A DNA stretch of 34,415 nt from Acidobacteriota bacterium (GTDB taxonomy: Bacteria > Acidobacteriota > Terriglobia > Terriglobales > Acidobacteriaceae): assembly GCA_019241535.1 (NCBI GenBank), contig JAFAWX010000099.1, positions 1-34,415 on the forward strand, read 5' to 3'. Position 1 is the stretch's first letter, and every line of letters starts with the position of its first letter. The notes below the pieces were generated by a model, which saw only the letters and a list, made by a program, of their open reading frames with translations, ran no database searches and was not told where the DNA came from. Shown here piece by piece: positions 24,444 to 33,355 of this stretch. Position numbers and translations under genes: made by a program.

Positions 24444-25193
24444 TTAATTGGATGCAGGGTTTGAAGAATGTATGCCCGGTGCGAGTTCCTCTGGGAAGGG
24501 CTCTCCGTCGGCCCAGACGGCACCTCCGGTGAAATACTCCTTCTTCCAAATGGGCACGGTGCGCTTGAGGGTATCGATAAGCCAGCGACAGGCCTCAAAC
24601 GCGGGCGCGCGATGCGCGGAGGCGACGCCGATGAGAACGCTGGTTTCCCCGATCTCTATTCTCCCCAGGCGGTGCACTATGGCGACCTGCCGGATATTGA
24701 AGTCGGCGAGCGCTCGTGCCGCAAGCGATCTCAGCTCGGCCAGCGCCATGGCTTCGTAAGCTTCATATTCCAGAAACAAGGTGGCTCGCCCGCGCGTGTG
24801 ATTGCGCACAATTCCCTCAAACGAGACCAGCGCGCCGTCCTCGGGCTGCTTTAAGCCCGCCAAAAAAGCCGGGCTGTCGATTTTCGGGCGCACAATCCTT
24901 ACGTCTGCCGGAGCTCTGAGCGCCGAGTTGTCGCTTCCGTACGGCGCTGAACCTCCGCTGACCGGCGGAAGCAGTCCGATCTCGTCGCCCGGAGACAGTT
25001 GCTCTTCGGCGCTCGCGTATCTCTGATTAACGGAAACGGCAATCGACGAGAATATGCCTTTAAGCGATGGGAGCTGGTGTTCGTAATGCTCGATTACGTC
25101 GGCCGCCCGAGAGCGCTCAGGAAGGGTAAGCACGTCGGAACTGCGGCCAGCGAGATCTTTGAGTACGCCAAAAAATAGGACACGAACCTGCAT
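24444..25193 (-). CDS. MoaD-MoaE fusion, molybdopterin synthase
   Basis: 249 aa with two domains. Residues 1-81 are MoaD, a ubiquitin-like sulfur carrier (VRVLFFGVLKDLAG, ending LLPPVSGG with the diglycine at 80-81). Residues ~97-235 are MoaE, the catalytic subunit (VSFEGIVRNHTRG, YEAYEAMA, VAIVHRLGRIEIGE, ASAHRAPAFEACRW, KRTVPIWKKEYF). Together they convert cyclic pyranopterin monophosphate to molybdopterin. In separate MoaD the glycine is the free C-terminus and carries the thiocarboxylate; here a ~15-residue linker (SAPYGSDNSALRAPA) follows it, so cleavage after GG is probably needed, as known for mycobacterial MoaX. ATG 25193 follows a TACACT box. No other moa/mog genes are in the window. 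Confidence 0.92.
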   Translation of the reverse strand: MQVRVLFFGVLKDLAGRSSDVLTLPERSRAADVIEHYEHQLPSLKGIFSSIAVSVNQRYASAEEQLSPGDEIGLLPPVSGGSAPYGSDNSALRAPADVRIVRPKIDSPAFLAGLKQPEDGALVSFEGIVRNHTRGRATLFLEYEAYEAMALAELRSLAARALADFNIRQVAIVHRLGRIEIGETSVLIGVASAHRAPAFEACRWLIDTLKRTVPIWKKEYFTGGAVWADGEPFPEELAPGIHSSNPASN

Positions 25194-25220
25194 GCGCGAG
25201 TACGGTACTGCCCGCCCTGT

Positions 25221-25226
25221 AGTGTA
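25221..25226 (-). promoter_or_regulatory. candidate -10 promoter of the MoaD-MoaE gene
   Basis: TACACT on the minus strand, giving a ~20-nt leader before ATG 25193. No clear -35. Confidence 0.3.
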
Positions 25227-25242
25227 CCGTGAAAGCCTGCTA

Positions 25243-25255
25243 GCCGCCGGGCGGC
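25243..25255 (-). terminator. GC-rich hairpin downstream of the DUF6600 gene
   Basis: GCCGC-CGG-GCGGC is a 5-bp GC stem with a 3-nt loop, 13 bp past the stop of the 25268-27610 gene. It lacks a following T-run, so intrinsic termination is doubtful. Confidence 0.25.
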
Positions 25256-25267
25256 GCCTCGCGGCTC

Positions 25268-27610
25268 TTAGCGATATCTTGCCGGCTCTTTGTCCTTGTT
25301 CCGCTCGCTCGAAGAACTCCCGTTAGTCGACCCTCCAGATCTGCCTTCATGCGGAGCCGGGCGGGCGGGAGCTTCCATGCGCGCCTGGGGAGGGGCAGGA
25401 TGACGCTGATCGGACGGCGGAGCCGGTCTCGTCTCGGGACGCGGTGATTCAGGCCGTGGAGCTTCCTGGCGCGGAGCTTCAGGACGCGCATAAGGCGCAT
25501 TCCCCCGCGGCTGCTCCGGCATGCCACCGCGTTGGGGTGGCGTGGCGGGGCGTGCTTCCGGGCGCGGCGCAGGCTCGGTACGGTTATCGGGTCGAGGAGG
25601 GGCTTCTACCCGGGATGGCGGAGCTGCGGGCTGGGGCCGGCTTTCCGGACGGACCGGCTGCTCGGGCATGGTCCGCGGAGTTTCCGGGCGCGAATAAGGA
25701 GCGCTCGGGCGCTGTTGCTCGGCTCCGGGTTGGGGAACTGCGGGCTGCCGGGTTTCCGGACGGACTGGCTGCTCGGGCGTGGTCCTTGGACTTTCGGGTC
25801 GCGAATAAGGAGCGCTCGGGCGTTGCTGCTCCGCTCCGGGCTGAGGTTCGGGCCTTGCCGATGGCGGGCGCGGAACTTCGCGCCCGGGCCGATTGTTTCC
25901 CGTAGCTGGAGGGCCGCCTACGCTCTCGCCACGTCCCGGAGTGCCGGCCGGGTTCTCCTGAATTCTGGGCTGCGGAGCCACCGGGCCTCGCTCCGGAGCC
26001 GGCGGGTTGTTGGGCGCGCCGGCGCGCGCGCCCCCAGGTAACGGCTCGGCTGGACGCGTTCCCGCCGCCGGGACGGCACCATGCGCTCCGCGCGGAAGCG
26101 GCTGGGCTTCAGACGGGGGCACCGCGCGCACGGTCCTGATGGGCGGCGGGGTGACTGTACGGACTCCGGCATTTGCGGTCGGGCGAACCGGCGGCGCGGG
26201 CTCGCGGGTTGCGACTACCGGACGGCTCATGACCTGCGCTGGCGGGGCCACCGCTACGCGATGGGCTGCGCCCACAATACTTTGCGGCGCCGGTTGTAGG
26301 TTGCGCGCCACTTCGTGGGTGACCGGTGCCGATGCGACCTGGCGTGCGTCTACGCGCACCATGTTTGCGGCCACCGGACGGGCGTTCACAAACGTGTCGC
26401 GGTTGACCACCGTCACGCTGTTAGCCACCCGCTGGTTGACATAAGTTACGTTACTGACGTTGTTGACAGTCACATTGTTGTACACATTCGTGACCTGGAC
26501 CACGTTGACGCGCGTATTAGTGATGTTCACGTTCTGTACGTAGCGCGGGCTTGTCCGATACCAGGGGACAAAGACCTCACCGGGTGCGAGCGGGAACCAG
26601 CCCACGCCACCACCCACCCCGATAGCCATATTGAAGCCGCCGCCGCCGACAAAGGCGACCAGTGCCGGCGAGTAAACGGGAGCCACCGCCATCGGCCCCG
26701 GCACCCAGCACCAGGCACTGTCGACAAAAGCCCAGCGCCCGTAGTGGAATGGAGCGAATCCCCAGGGCTCCTCCTCAACCCAGGTCCATCCCCAGGGGGC
26801 GACGTAGACCCAATGCCCGTAGCGGTACGGAGCCCATCCGTAGGGTACGCCGGCCGGAGTCCACACGTATCCGTAATCGCCGGCATTGTGCCAGCGACCG
26901 TACTCGTCGAGATCCTGGTAACCTGTGATTTCAGGCGAAACGTAGCGGGCGCTGCGGACGTGGTCTTCGCGATCATCGCGCGACAGGCACCAGCGATCGA
27001 AGCTGTCGTAGGGGCCGATCTCGCCTACGTCGTAGCGCAACTGGTCGACGCCCGAAAACGTTCCCTGCTGTCCTGCCGATAGGCGGTAGGAATTGCCACC
27101 ACCCGTGATTTCGCCTTCACCGCGCCACACCATGGCGAGCGTCTGATCGCCATTTTGGTTGACATCCAGGCGGTATTCGCCGGGCTGATAGACGGTGAAA
27201 GCAAGATTCGGAGTATCGATTTCTATGTTGTCGTCTTGGTCAAGGTGGCGCACACGAAAAAACAAAGTTCCCATCGACAAGCGGAGTTGATTGATGTGGT
27301 CGAGGTCGAGAAAAGTTACGCTCGTTTCCGATCCGAGGCGGATGGATGTAGACCCAATCTGTACTTCGGCGCGCGAATCCCGATCGGCCCAGAGATTATC
27401 GCCGCTGGTAAGCGGACGATTGGGAACCGCATTCAGCCACTCTCCGCTGCCGCCCGGCTGGAATGAAACCGAACCCTGAACATAGTCAATGCGGCCGGCG
27501 CGAGCGGGGGGGTCGCGGTCGTCCTGGGCCGCAGCAACCGGCGCCAGATGGAAGAGCAAAAAAATAGCTGCTAACAGCGCTTCGAGGCACAATGCTCCGC
27601 GTAGCTTCAT
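25268..27610 (-). CDS. exported FecR/DUF6600 protein with long Pro-rich C-terminus
   Basis: 780 aa, signal peptide at 1-~28 (LLAAIFLLFHLAPVAAAQ). Residues ~40-185 resemble a FecR domain (VQGSVSFQPGG, RAEVQIGSTSIRLG, YRLSAGQQGTF). Residues ~235-310 are the Trp/Tyr-rich DUF6600 repeats (YGRWHN, YGYVWTP, YGHWVYV, WGWTWVEEEPWG, YGRWAFV). A Gly-rich stretch and an Asn/Val-rich segment (VNITNTRVNVVQVTNVYNNV) follow. From ~440 to the end it is Pro/Arg/Glu-rich and probably disordered, with a 37-residue unit repeated twice in tandem. An extracytoplasmic structural or surface-associated role seems likely; no enzymatic motif is seen. AGGGAG lies 6 nt before ATG 27610. No FecI-type sigma factor is adjacent, so a FecR signalling role is not supported. 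Confidence 0.85.
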   Translation of the reverse strand: MKLRGALCLEALLAAIFLLFHLAPVAAAQDDRDPPARAGRIDYVQGSVSFQPGGSGEWLNAVPNRPLTSGDNLWADRDSRAEVQIGSTSIRLGSETSVTFLDLDHINQLRLSMGTLFFRVRHLDQDDNIEIDTPNLAFTVYQPGEYRLDVNQNGDQTLAMVWRGEGEITGGGNSYRLSAGQQGTFSGVDQLRYDVGEIGPYDSFDRWCLSRDDREDHVRSARYVSPEITGYQDLDEYGRWHNAGDYGYVWTPAGVPYGWAPYRYGHWVYVAPWGWTWVEEEPWGFAPFHYGRWAFVDSAWCWVPGPMAVAPVYSPALVAFVGGGGFNMAIGVGGGVGWFPLAPGEVFVPWYRTSPRYVQNVNITNTRVNVVQVTNVYNNVTVNNVSNVTYVNQRVANSVTVVNRDTFVNARPVAANMVRVDARQVASAPVTHEVARNLQPAPQSIVGAAHRVAVAPPAQVMSRPVVATREPAPPVRPTANAGVRTVTPPPIRTVRAVPPSEAQPLPRGAHGAVPAAGTRPAEPLPGGARAGAPNNPPAPERGPVAPQPRIQENPAGTPGRGESVGGPPATGNNRPGREVPRPPSARPEPQPGAEQQRPSAPYSRPESPRTTPEQPVRPETRQPAVPQPGAEQQRPSAPYSRPETPRTMPEQPVRPESRPQPAAPPSRVEAPPRPDNRTEPAPRPEARPATPPQRGGMPEQPRGNAPYARPEAPRQEAPRPESPRPETRPAPPSDQRHPAPPQARMEAPARPAPHEGRSGGSTNGSSSSERNKDKEPARYR
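25625..25846 (-). repeat. two tandem 111-bp units in the Pro-rich region
   Basis: Two adjacent 37-codon units (25846-25736 and 25735-25625), each starting PQPGAEQQRPSAPYSRPE and continuing P-R-T-x-PEQPVRPE. They differ at a few residues and several synonymous bases, indicating a duplication that is not brand new. Confidence 0.85.
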
Positions 27611-27802
27611 AGCATCTCCCTCCCACGGCGTATAAGTTCTTCATGCCGCCGAGGACCAACAATCGACTCATTTCATTAAACCCGCCCCCCTGACACAAGT
27701 TCCATCAGGTGAAGTTCGCACTTAGGACGGCTGAGAAGCGTATGAGGTTGTGATGGATTTTAAATGCTTTAGCCGGCGGGAGAGCAACCCGAGGCGGAAG
27801 CG

Positions 27803-27830
27803 GTTAACCCCTTAGTAACTAGGGGGTAAC
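27803..27830 (-). terminator. hairpin downstream of lon
   Basis: GTTAACCCCT (27803-27812) pairs with AGGGGGTAAC (27821-27830) with one mismatch and an 8-nt loop, about 30 bp past the lon stop. No T-run follows on either strand, so it may be a transcript-end stabilising structure instead. The rest of 27611-27861 shows nothing else clear. Confidence 0.4.
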
Positions 27831-27861
27831 AGTTGGCTGCGACCGGCAGACTGGCCGCGCG

Positions 27862-30258
27862 TCAGCTGACGGTCTGTTCGGCCAGGACCTTTTCCCGCTC
27901 TTCGGCATCGCGCTGCTCCTCTCCGAGAGAGCTCGGCAGGGCGAGATCGAGAGCCTCGCGGATGGTTTTCACATAATGGATTCTGAGGTTTTCGAGCTGC
28001 TCCGGCGTGAGGTCCTCGTCAACGTTCATCTTGTTTTCGGCCGGCAGGATGACATCGTGCACACCCGCACGCTTGGCGGCGAGAACCTTCTCCTTGATCC
28101 CGCCCACCGGCAACACATTTCCGCTCAGGGTGATTTCCCCGGTCATGGCCGTCAATGGTCGCACCGGGCGGTCGTTAAGCAGCGACACCAAAGCCGTCGC
28201 CATGGTCACACCAGCCGATGGGCCGTCCTTGGGGATAGCTCCCGCGGGGACGTGGATGTGGATGTCGTGGTCGGCGAAGAATCCCTCCTCGAGGCCTAGC
28301 TGCTTGGCATTCGACCGCACCCAGGTAAGCGCCGCCTGCATGGACTCCTGCATCACCTGTCCGATCTGTCCAGTCATGGTGAAGCCGCCTTTGCCGCGCA
28401 TAACATTGGCCTCGACGAACAGGACGTCACCGCCCGTAGGAGTCCAGGCAAGGCCTACGGCCACCCCCGCCCGCTTTGTGCGTTCCGCGATTTCACCCTC
28501 GCTGCGTAGCTTGATTCCACCCAGGAAATCCTGCACGATCTCACGGGTGACCACCAGCTTTTCGGTTTTTCCTTCCGCCAGGCGGCGCGCCTGTTTGCGG
28601 CAGATCGTCCCGATGTTGCGCTCGAGATTACGCACGCCCGCCTCCCGGGTGTAGTGACGGATAAGGTAGCTCATGGTCTCGGGCGGGAACTCGATCTGGT
28701 CAGGGGAGACTCCATTTTCATCAATCTGCCGCGGCACCAGATATTGAAAGGCAATGTGGACCTTTTCCTCTTCCGTGTAGCCTTGCAGTTCGATGATCTC
28801 CATGCGGTCGCGCAAGGGCTCAGCGATCGGATCAAGCATGTTTGCGGTGGTGATGAAGAGCACCTTCGAAAGATCGAAGGGCACATCCAGGTAGTTATCG
28901 CGGAAGGTCGAATTCTGCTCCGGATCCAGGGCCTCAAGCAGAGCCGAACCCGGGTCACCGCGGAAATCGCGTCCCACTTTGTCGATCTCGTCGAGCATGA
29001 AAACCGGGTCTTTCGTCTCCGCCCGGCGAATGCCCTGAATGATCTGGCCAGGCAGGGCGCCGATGTAGGTGCGACGATGGCCCCGAATCTCGGCTTCGTC
29101 GTGAACGCCACCGAGCGAGATGCGGACGAACTTCCGTCCCAGGGCACGGGCGATGGAGCGCCCGAGCGAGGTCTTGCCCACCCCGGGAGGCCCGACAAAG
29201 CACAGAATCGGCCCCTTCATCGCCGGTTTCAGGCGCCGTACGGACAGGTAATCGAGAATCCTGTCCTTCACTTTTTGCAGGTCGTAATGATCAGCATCGA
29301 GAATCTCCTTGGCCTTCGGAATATCGACCTCTCCGCCCGAGGTCTTCGCCCAGGGCAGCACCGCCAGCCATTCGATATAGTTCCGGGTCACCCCGTAATC
29401 GGCGGCCATCGGCGACATGCGCGTGAGCCGGCCGAGCTCCTTGAGCGCTTCCTTCTTTACCTCGTCGGGCATGCCGGCGGCTTCGATCTTCTGCCGCAGC
29501 TCTTCGGTATCGCGCTGCCCTTCATCCTGCTCGCCCAGCTCCTTTTGAATGGCCTTCATCTGCTCGCGCAGGTAATACTCGCGCTGGCTTTGCTGTACCC
29601 GGTCCTGCACCTCGGACTGGATCTTATTGCGCAGCTGCTGCACTTCGAGCTCTTTCGCCAGGTGCTGGTTCACCTTCTCGAGACGCACTCGCACGTCGGT
29701 GGTCTCAAGCGTATCCTGCTTATCGGCGGTTGAGAGCGAGGGCAGCGATGAAGCGATGAAGTCTACCAGCCGTCCCGGCTCTTCAATGTTCATGGCTACG
29801 GTCGAGAGTTCGTCCGACAAGGTCGGCGAGCCGGCCACAATCTGCTGAAACAGCGTGAGCACGTTGCGCTGCAGGGCCTCGACCTCGGCGGTCTTCGGCG
29901 GAATGGATTCGGGAACGGTTTCTACCCGGGCCTGCATGAAAGGCGTAAGCTGGCTGAATTCGACCAGGCGCACGCGTTCGAGCCCCTCAGCGAAGACGAA
30001 CAGGCTCTGGTTCGGCATCTTCACCACCTTGTGAACCACCGCCAGAGTACCGACCGTATAAAGATCCGTCGGCTGAGGAACGTCGACACGTGCCTCGCGC
30101 TGCGCCACCACGATGATGGTCTTGTCCTCGCCGAGCGAGTTGATGAGCTGAACCGAGCTCTCCCGTCCCACGGTCAGAGGCAGCACCGCATGCGGGAAAA
30201 GGACCGTGTCGCGGACAGGTAATACGGGAAGCGATCGATTATTTCCAGGCATTTCCAT
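27862..30258 (-). CDS. lon: ATP-dependent Lon protease
   Basis: A 798-aa LonA-type protease that degrades misfolded and regulatory proteins in the cytoplasm. Residues ~10-205 form the substrate-binding N-domain ([19 protein letters not shown]), followed by a coiled-coil/helical linker ([19 protein letters not shown]). The AAA+ module has Walker A GPPGVGKT (356-363) and Walker B FMLDEID (420-426). The protease domain keeps the Ser-Lys dyad: S681 in [10 protein letters not shown] and K722 in [14 protein letters not shown], numbering almost as in E. coli Lon. All catalytic residues are intact. A HAIR-type operator 42 bp upstream of the start suggests control by HspR, the MerR-family heat-shock repressor. 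A 12-bp palindrome (27860-27871) covers the stop codon and may be chance. Confidence 0.97.
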   Translation of the reverse strand: MEMPGNNRSLPVLPVRDTVLFPHAVLPLTVGRESSVQLINSLGEDKTIIVVAQREARVDVPQPTDLYTVGTLAVVHKVVKMPNQSLFVFAEGLERVRLVEFSQLTPFMQARVETVPESIPPKTAEVEALQRNVLTLFQQIVAGSPTLSDELSTVAMNIEEPGRLVDFIASSLPSLSTADKQDTLETTDVRVRLEKVNQHLAKELEVQQLRNKIQSEVQDRVQQSQREYYLREQMKAIQKELGEQDEGQRDTEELRQKIEAAGMPDEVKKEALKELGRLTRMSPMAADYGVTRNYIEWLAVLPWAKTSGGEVDIPKAKEILDADHYDLQKVKDRILDYLSVRRLKPAMKGPILCFVGPPGVGKTSLGRSIARALGRKFVRISLGGVHDEAEIRGHRRTYIGALPGQIIQGIRRAETKDPVFMLDEIDKVGRDFRGDPGSALLEALDPEQNSTFRDNYLDVPFDLSKVLFITTANMLDPIAEPLRDRMEIIELQGYTEEEKVHIAFQYLVPRQIDENGVSPDQIEFPPETMSYLIRHYTREAGVRNLERNIGTICRKQARRLAEGKTEKLVVTREIVQDFLGGIKLRSEGEIAERTKRAGVAVGLAWTPTGGDVLFVEANVMRGKGGFTMTGQIGQVMQESMQAALTWVRSNAKQLGLEEGFFADHDIHIHVPAGAIPKDGPSAGVTMATALVSLLNDRPVRPLTAMTGEITLSGNVLPVGGIKEKVLAAKRAGVHDVILPAENKMNVDEDLTPEQLENLRIHYVKTIREALDLALPSSLGEEQRDAEEREKVLAEQTVS

Positions 30259-30299
30259 CTCGTGGACGCCTCAACAAAGACGCCGGCTTTCAAAACTAG

Positions 30300-30320
30300 C
30301 TTGAGTGTACTCTACTCAAC
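30300..30320 (-). promoter_or_regulatory. HAIR (HspR-binding) inverted repeat and -10 box upstream of lon
   Basis: CTTGAGT-N7-ACTCAAC matches the HspR-associated inverted repeat CTTGAGT-N7-ACTCAAG at 13 of 14 arm positions. It lies 42 bp before ATG 30258. On the minus strand a TACACT -10 box (30309-30304) lies within it, so a bound repressor would block RNA polymerase. A further CTTGAGT half-site occurs at 30366-30372. HspR control of lon is known in Streptomyces. Confidence 0.75.
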
Positions 30321-30490
30321 CCTTGGATGTTGTCCGGGCGGCAGAAGATTCATTCCGGCACGCAGCTTGAGTCGCAAAGCACTTGGATTCTAAACCCGCG
30401 CAGCGCGTTTCGGACAAACCCGGATTGCGAAGTGAGATTCCGGCGGACCAGCGGGTCGGCTTGGGAATCGAAGCTCAAGGGCCATTGCTC

Positions 30491-31297
30491 TTATGCTGCC
30501 GGATAAATGCCGAGCACTTTGACCATCTCCGCGACCCTGCCCAGTGCAGCCAGGGCTCCTCTGGCCAGTTTGTCGTCACCGCGAAGGAAATCGGCATAAA
30601 AAAGGTATTCCCAGGGGTGGCCGCGCATGGGACGCGATTCGATCTTACTAAGACTGATGTGGCGGTCGGAAAAGGCGCCGAGCGCGCGGTAGAGGGCTCC
30701 GGGAACGTTTTTCACGGCGAAGGCGATGGAGGTTTTATTCGCTCCCGGCAATATGCCGCGCTTGGGACGCAAGAGAAAAAAGCGGGTAAAGTTGCGCTTG
30801 TCATCCTCGATGGCGGCCGCCAGAATGCGCCCGCGGTAAAGCTTGGCGGCATAGCGACCGGCAATGGCCGCGGCGTCGCCCGCCCCGCCTGCGACGACAT
30901 GCTTGACGCTTCCGGCGGTGTCGTAGAACGGGGTGGCTTCGATCTCGGGATGGCGGCGGAAAAATTCGCGACACTGGTCAAGCGCGACCGGATGCGACAG
31001 CACGCGCCGGATGCTTGATCTTTTTACTTCCCGGGCGGCAATCAGGTTGTGCACAATGCGCAGATAGAACTCGCGCTGAATAAAAACCTGACGCGCAACC
31101 AGCAGGTCGGCGTGCTCGGTGACGGTTCCGGCAAGCGTGTTCTCGATCGGAATTACCGCGGCCTCTACGTCACCCCCAACCAGTCGCTCGAAGACCTCGA
31201 GCGAGCGAGCGCAGGCGACCACAGTTGAGCCCGGTAGCATCGTTCGTGCAGCCTCGTGACTGAACGAGCCGGCTTCGCCCTGGATGGCAACCTGCAC
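30491..31297 (-). CDS. pheA: prephenate dehydratase with ACT domain
   Basis: A 268-aa monofunctional prephenate dehydratase converting prephenate to phenylpyruvate in phenylalanine synthesis. The catalytic domain shows IQGEAGSFSHEAA, AVIPIENTLAGTV, LSHPVALDQC, FYDTAGSVKHV and the conserved Thr in NFTRFFLL. The C-terminal ACT domain has the Phe-binding motif KIESRP and NVPGALYRALGAF, consistent with feedback inhibition. No chorismate mutase domain is fused. The start is GTG 31297, 9 bp after the stop of the acetyltransferase gene, indicating an operon; no clear ribosome binding site is seen. Confidence 0.95.
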   Translation of the reverse strand: MQVAIQGEAGSFSHEAARTMLPGSTVVACARSLEVFERLVGGDVEAAVIPIENTLAGTVTEHADLLVARQVFIQREFYLRIVHNLIAAREVKRSSIRRVLSHPVALDQCREFFRRHPEIEATPFYDTAGSVKHVVAGGAGDAAAIAGRYAAKLYRGRILAAAIEDDKRNFTRFFLLRPKRGILPGANKTSIAFAVKNVPGALYRALGAFSDRHISLSKIESRPMRGHPWEYLFYADFLRGDDKLARGALAALGRVAEMVKVLGIYPAA

Positions 31298-31306
31298 ACC
31301 AGCAAC

Positions 31307-31810
31307 TTACCCATGAGCGAGGACGGAAAGCAAATGTTTCTCAAGGACCAGGGCATCAACTCCATTTGAGTAATAGCGGGGAAGGGTTCTGATTACGCTG
31401 TAGCCATGCCGCTTGTAAAAGCAGAGGGCGGCGCGGTTATCTACTGCGGTCTCCAGGCATACCCGACCGCAGCTCGCCTGCCGCAGTTCGCCCTCGGCCG
31501 CTTCGAGCAGGCAGGAGCCAATCCCGTGCCGCCGCGCCTCCGAGCACACATCGATGGTGATAATGTGGCCTGCCCGGCGTCCCTGCTCGGCCACCAGGAA
31601 CCCGCAAATCCGCGCCCTCGCTTCGCTTTCTGGACCACTTTCGGTTTGAGCTTCGGCCACCAGGGTAAACGCCTGCGGGCGCCCGATATAGAGCCTCAGC
31701 TCGGCCGGTGAGTAGGAAACACCGGGGGCAAAACAGGACTGGTCGATTGCCCACAGGGTCTTAAAGTCGGGCGCGCGGTATGGACGGATTGTGAATCGCA
31801 CCGATAACAT
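31307..31810 (-). CDS. GNAT acetyltransferase, RimI-like
   Basis: 167 aa from ATG 31810. It is a GNAT fold that transfers an acetyl group from acetyl-CoA. IRPYRAPDFKTLWAIDQSCF opens the domain, EARRHGIGSCLLEAAE is the acetyl-CoA-binding motif A (R/Q-x-x-G-x-G/S), and DNRAALCFYKRHGYSVI is motif B. The pattern resembles RimI, the ribosomal protein S18 N-acetyltransferase, but many GNATs look alike, so the symbol is withheld. The frame stays open upstream to 32149, but that extension overlaps the divergent gene at 31946 and looks non-coding. It precedes pheA by 9 bp; the functional link is unclear. Confidence 0.87.
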   Translation of the reverse strand: MLSVRFTIRPYRAPDFKTLWAIDQSCFAPGVSYSPAELRLYIGRPQAFTLVAEAQTESGPESEARARICGFLVAEQGRRAGHIITIDVCSEARRHGIGSCLLEAAEGELRQASCGRVCLETAVDNRAALCFYKRHGYSVIRTLPRYYSNGVDALVLEKHLLSVLAHG

Positions 31811-31945
31811 TCTAGCCGCCCACGTTCGCCCAGCTAAATTTCTGGCCGGCAAATACTTAGAGCGGGACGGAAAAATTTCAAAAAACTGCCTTCCAGAGCT
31901 TGCTCCTTTACACCCTAAGTCGTACCATTCGCATCTGAGGTGTTT

Positions 31946-32599
31946 GTGGTGCACCTGCTGGCAATTGCCGCGCTCTCGGCGACGGCCGTAGACATCCTCT
32001 GGTTTCTGGTCTTCTCGCGTTACAACCGTAAGAAAGGAGCGCTGGTTTTGCGCTGGGTGGAAGCCGCGTGCGCCGCCCGGGGGCGCATTCTCGACAGCCG
32101 CTGGCTGACCCGGAGCTGCTTGCAGGCTCACTTGAGTTTTGCGGCGCACTGGTTTGAAAACGCCCGGGTCACCATCAAACTCCTGCCCCGGCCGCTGCTG
32201 GTACAGTGGCTAATCTGCCTGTGGCGCCATCAGAGAGAAACCATAACCTTCGAGGCCGATCTCGACGACGGTCCAAATTTCCATCTCGAAATCTCGCGCC
32301 ACCGCTGGCTGACGGAAAAACCCAAAGAGATTTCAAGTCCCAGCCGCAACTGGAGCGTATCCCGTCCAGGGCCCGTAGTACTGACAACGCGAACCGAATG
32401 GACGCATGAGCTCACCCCGCTGGTGAACACGCTCATGACGTCGCGCGGCCATAATCTTCTTACCGTGCGCTTTCGCCCTGATTCCCCCAATCTCTCGGCC
32501 ACCATTCCGCTTGACGCACTCTCGGATGAAGAAACCACGGCATCCTTCCTCAGCGTTTTGCGAGATCTGGCAGCGGGATCATCCGCCTCCCGGCACTGA
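31946..32599 (+). CDS. membrane-anchored protein of unknown function
   Basis: About 217 aa. One N-terminal hydrophobic segment (VHLLAIAALSATAVDILWFLVF) followed by SRYNRKKG suggests a single helix with the basic side in the cytoplasm. The remaining ~185 residues are soluble, mixed alpha/beta, and match no family I know. The starts are GTG codons: 31946 is preceded by GAGG at 5 nt, while 31940 and 31949 are also possible. It is divergent from the acetyltransferase gene (135-bp gap) and converges on the response regulator gene (12-bp gap). Codon use resembles that of the neighbours. No motif supports an enzymatic role. Confidence 0.72.
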   Translation: MVHLLAIAALSATAVDILWFLVFSRYNRKKGALVLRWVEAACAARGRILDSRWLTRSCLQAHLSFAAHWFENARVTIKLLPRPLLVQWLICLWRHQRETITFEADLDDGPNFHLEISRHRWLTEKPKEISSPSRNWSVSRPGPVVLTTRTEWTHELTPLVNTLMTSRGHNLLTVRFRPDSPNLSATIPLDALSDEETTASFLSVLRDLAAGSSASRH

Positions 32600-32611
32600 C
32601 CGATCCCCGAT

Positions 32612-33355
32612 CTAATCGTCATCGTTATCGAAGCGGTAGCCTACGCCGCGAACCGTGCGCAGGTGCTTCGGCCGGGCGGGATTGTCTTCGAGATAGCGGC
32701 GCAGGCGAACGATAAAGTTGTCGATAGCCCGGGTATCGGTATCTTCCCGTAGTCCCCAAACCTCTTCGAGGATCGATTTGCGGGAGACAACCCGGCCACG
32801 GTTGTGAACCAGGTGGCGCAACAACTCCGATTCCATCACGGTAAGGTGGATGGTGGTTTCGCCCGCCCGCAGCTCCTGGTTGCCAAAATCGATGGTTCGC
32901 CCCTGAAACGAATACAGGCCGAACTGCTCCCCGGAGCGGTCGCGAGCCGCACTCTGCGGCTCGCTCGTGAGCGATTGCCGCGCCCACTCCCGCCGCCTGA
33001 GAAGGCCGCCGAGGCGCGCAAGCAGAATGGAAAGCTCGAAAGGTTTGGCCAGGTAATCGTCGGCTCCGGCGGCAAAGCCTCTCAGCACATCTTCCGGGCG
33101 CCCGCGCGCGGTCAGCATGAGGATAGGGACAAAGTTGCAGGCTTCGCGCAGCTCCGCTGCGACGGCAAAGCCGTCCTTGCCGGGCAGCATGACGTCGAGC
33201 ACCACCAGGTCGAACTCCTGGCTCTGTCTGAGCAGCAGATCGAGAGCAGTCTCGGCATCCGCGGCCGTGACCGTCGAATGGCCTTCGGCTGCGAGATTGA
33301 ATTCGAGACCGCGGGCAAGGTGCGCCTCATCCTCTACAATGAGGATCCGGCTCAA
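32612..33355 (-). CDS. OmpR/PhoB-type response regulator
   Basis: 247 aa. The receiver domain (1-~120) has the acidic pocket (IVEDE), phosphoacceptor D54 (VVLDVMLPGKDG), the switch Thr (LTARG) and K104 (LAKPFE). The C-terminal winged-helix DNA-binding domain shows LTVMESELLRHLVHNRGRVVSRKSILEEVW and TVRGVGYRF. The start is TTG 33355, with GGAG 6 nt upstream, overlapping the kinase stop by 4 bp (TTGA), so the two are coupled. Target genes cannot be inferred; no other transport or stress gene is in the operon. Confidence 0.94.
   Translation of the reverse strand: MSRILIVEDEAHLARGLEFNLAAEGHSTVTAADAETALDLLLRQSQEFDLVVLDVMLPGKDGFAVAAELREACNFVPILMLTARGRPEDVLRGFAAGADDYLAKPFELSILLARLGGLLRRREWARQSLTSEPQSAARDRSGEQFGLYSFQGRTIDFGNQELRAGETTIHLTVMESELLRHLVHNRGRVVSRKSILEEVWGLREDTDTRAIDNFIVRLRRYLEDNPARPKHLRTVRGVGYRFDNDDD

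Noticed and set aside
28654-29733. 359-aa plus-strand ORF opposite lon
   Set aside because: Shadow of the high-GC lon gene; no recognisable domain or ribosome binding site.
31811-32149. N-terminal extension of the acetyltransferase frame
   Set aside because: It overlaps the start of the divergent anchored-protein gene, has unusual composition, and the GNAT domain begins right after ATG 31810.
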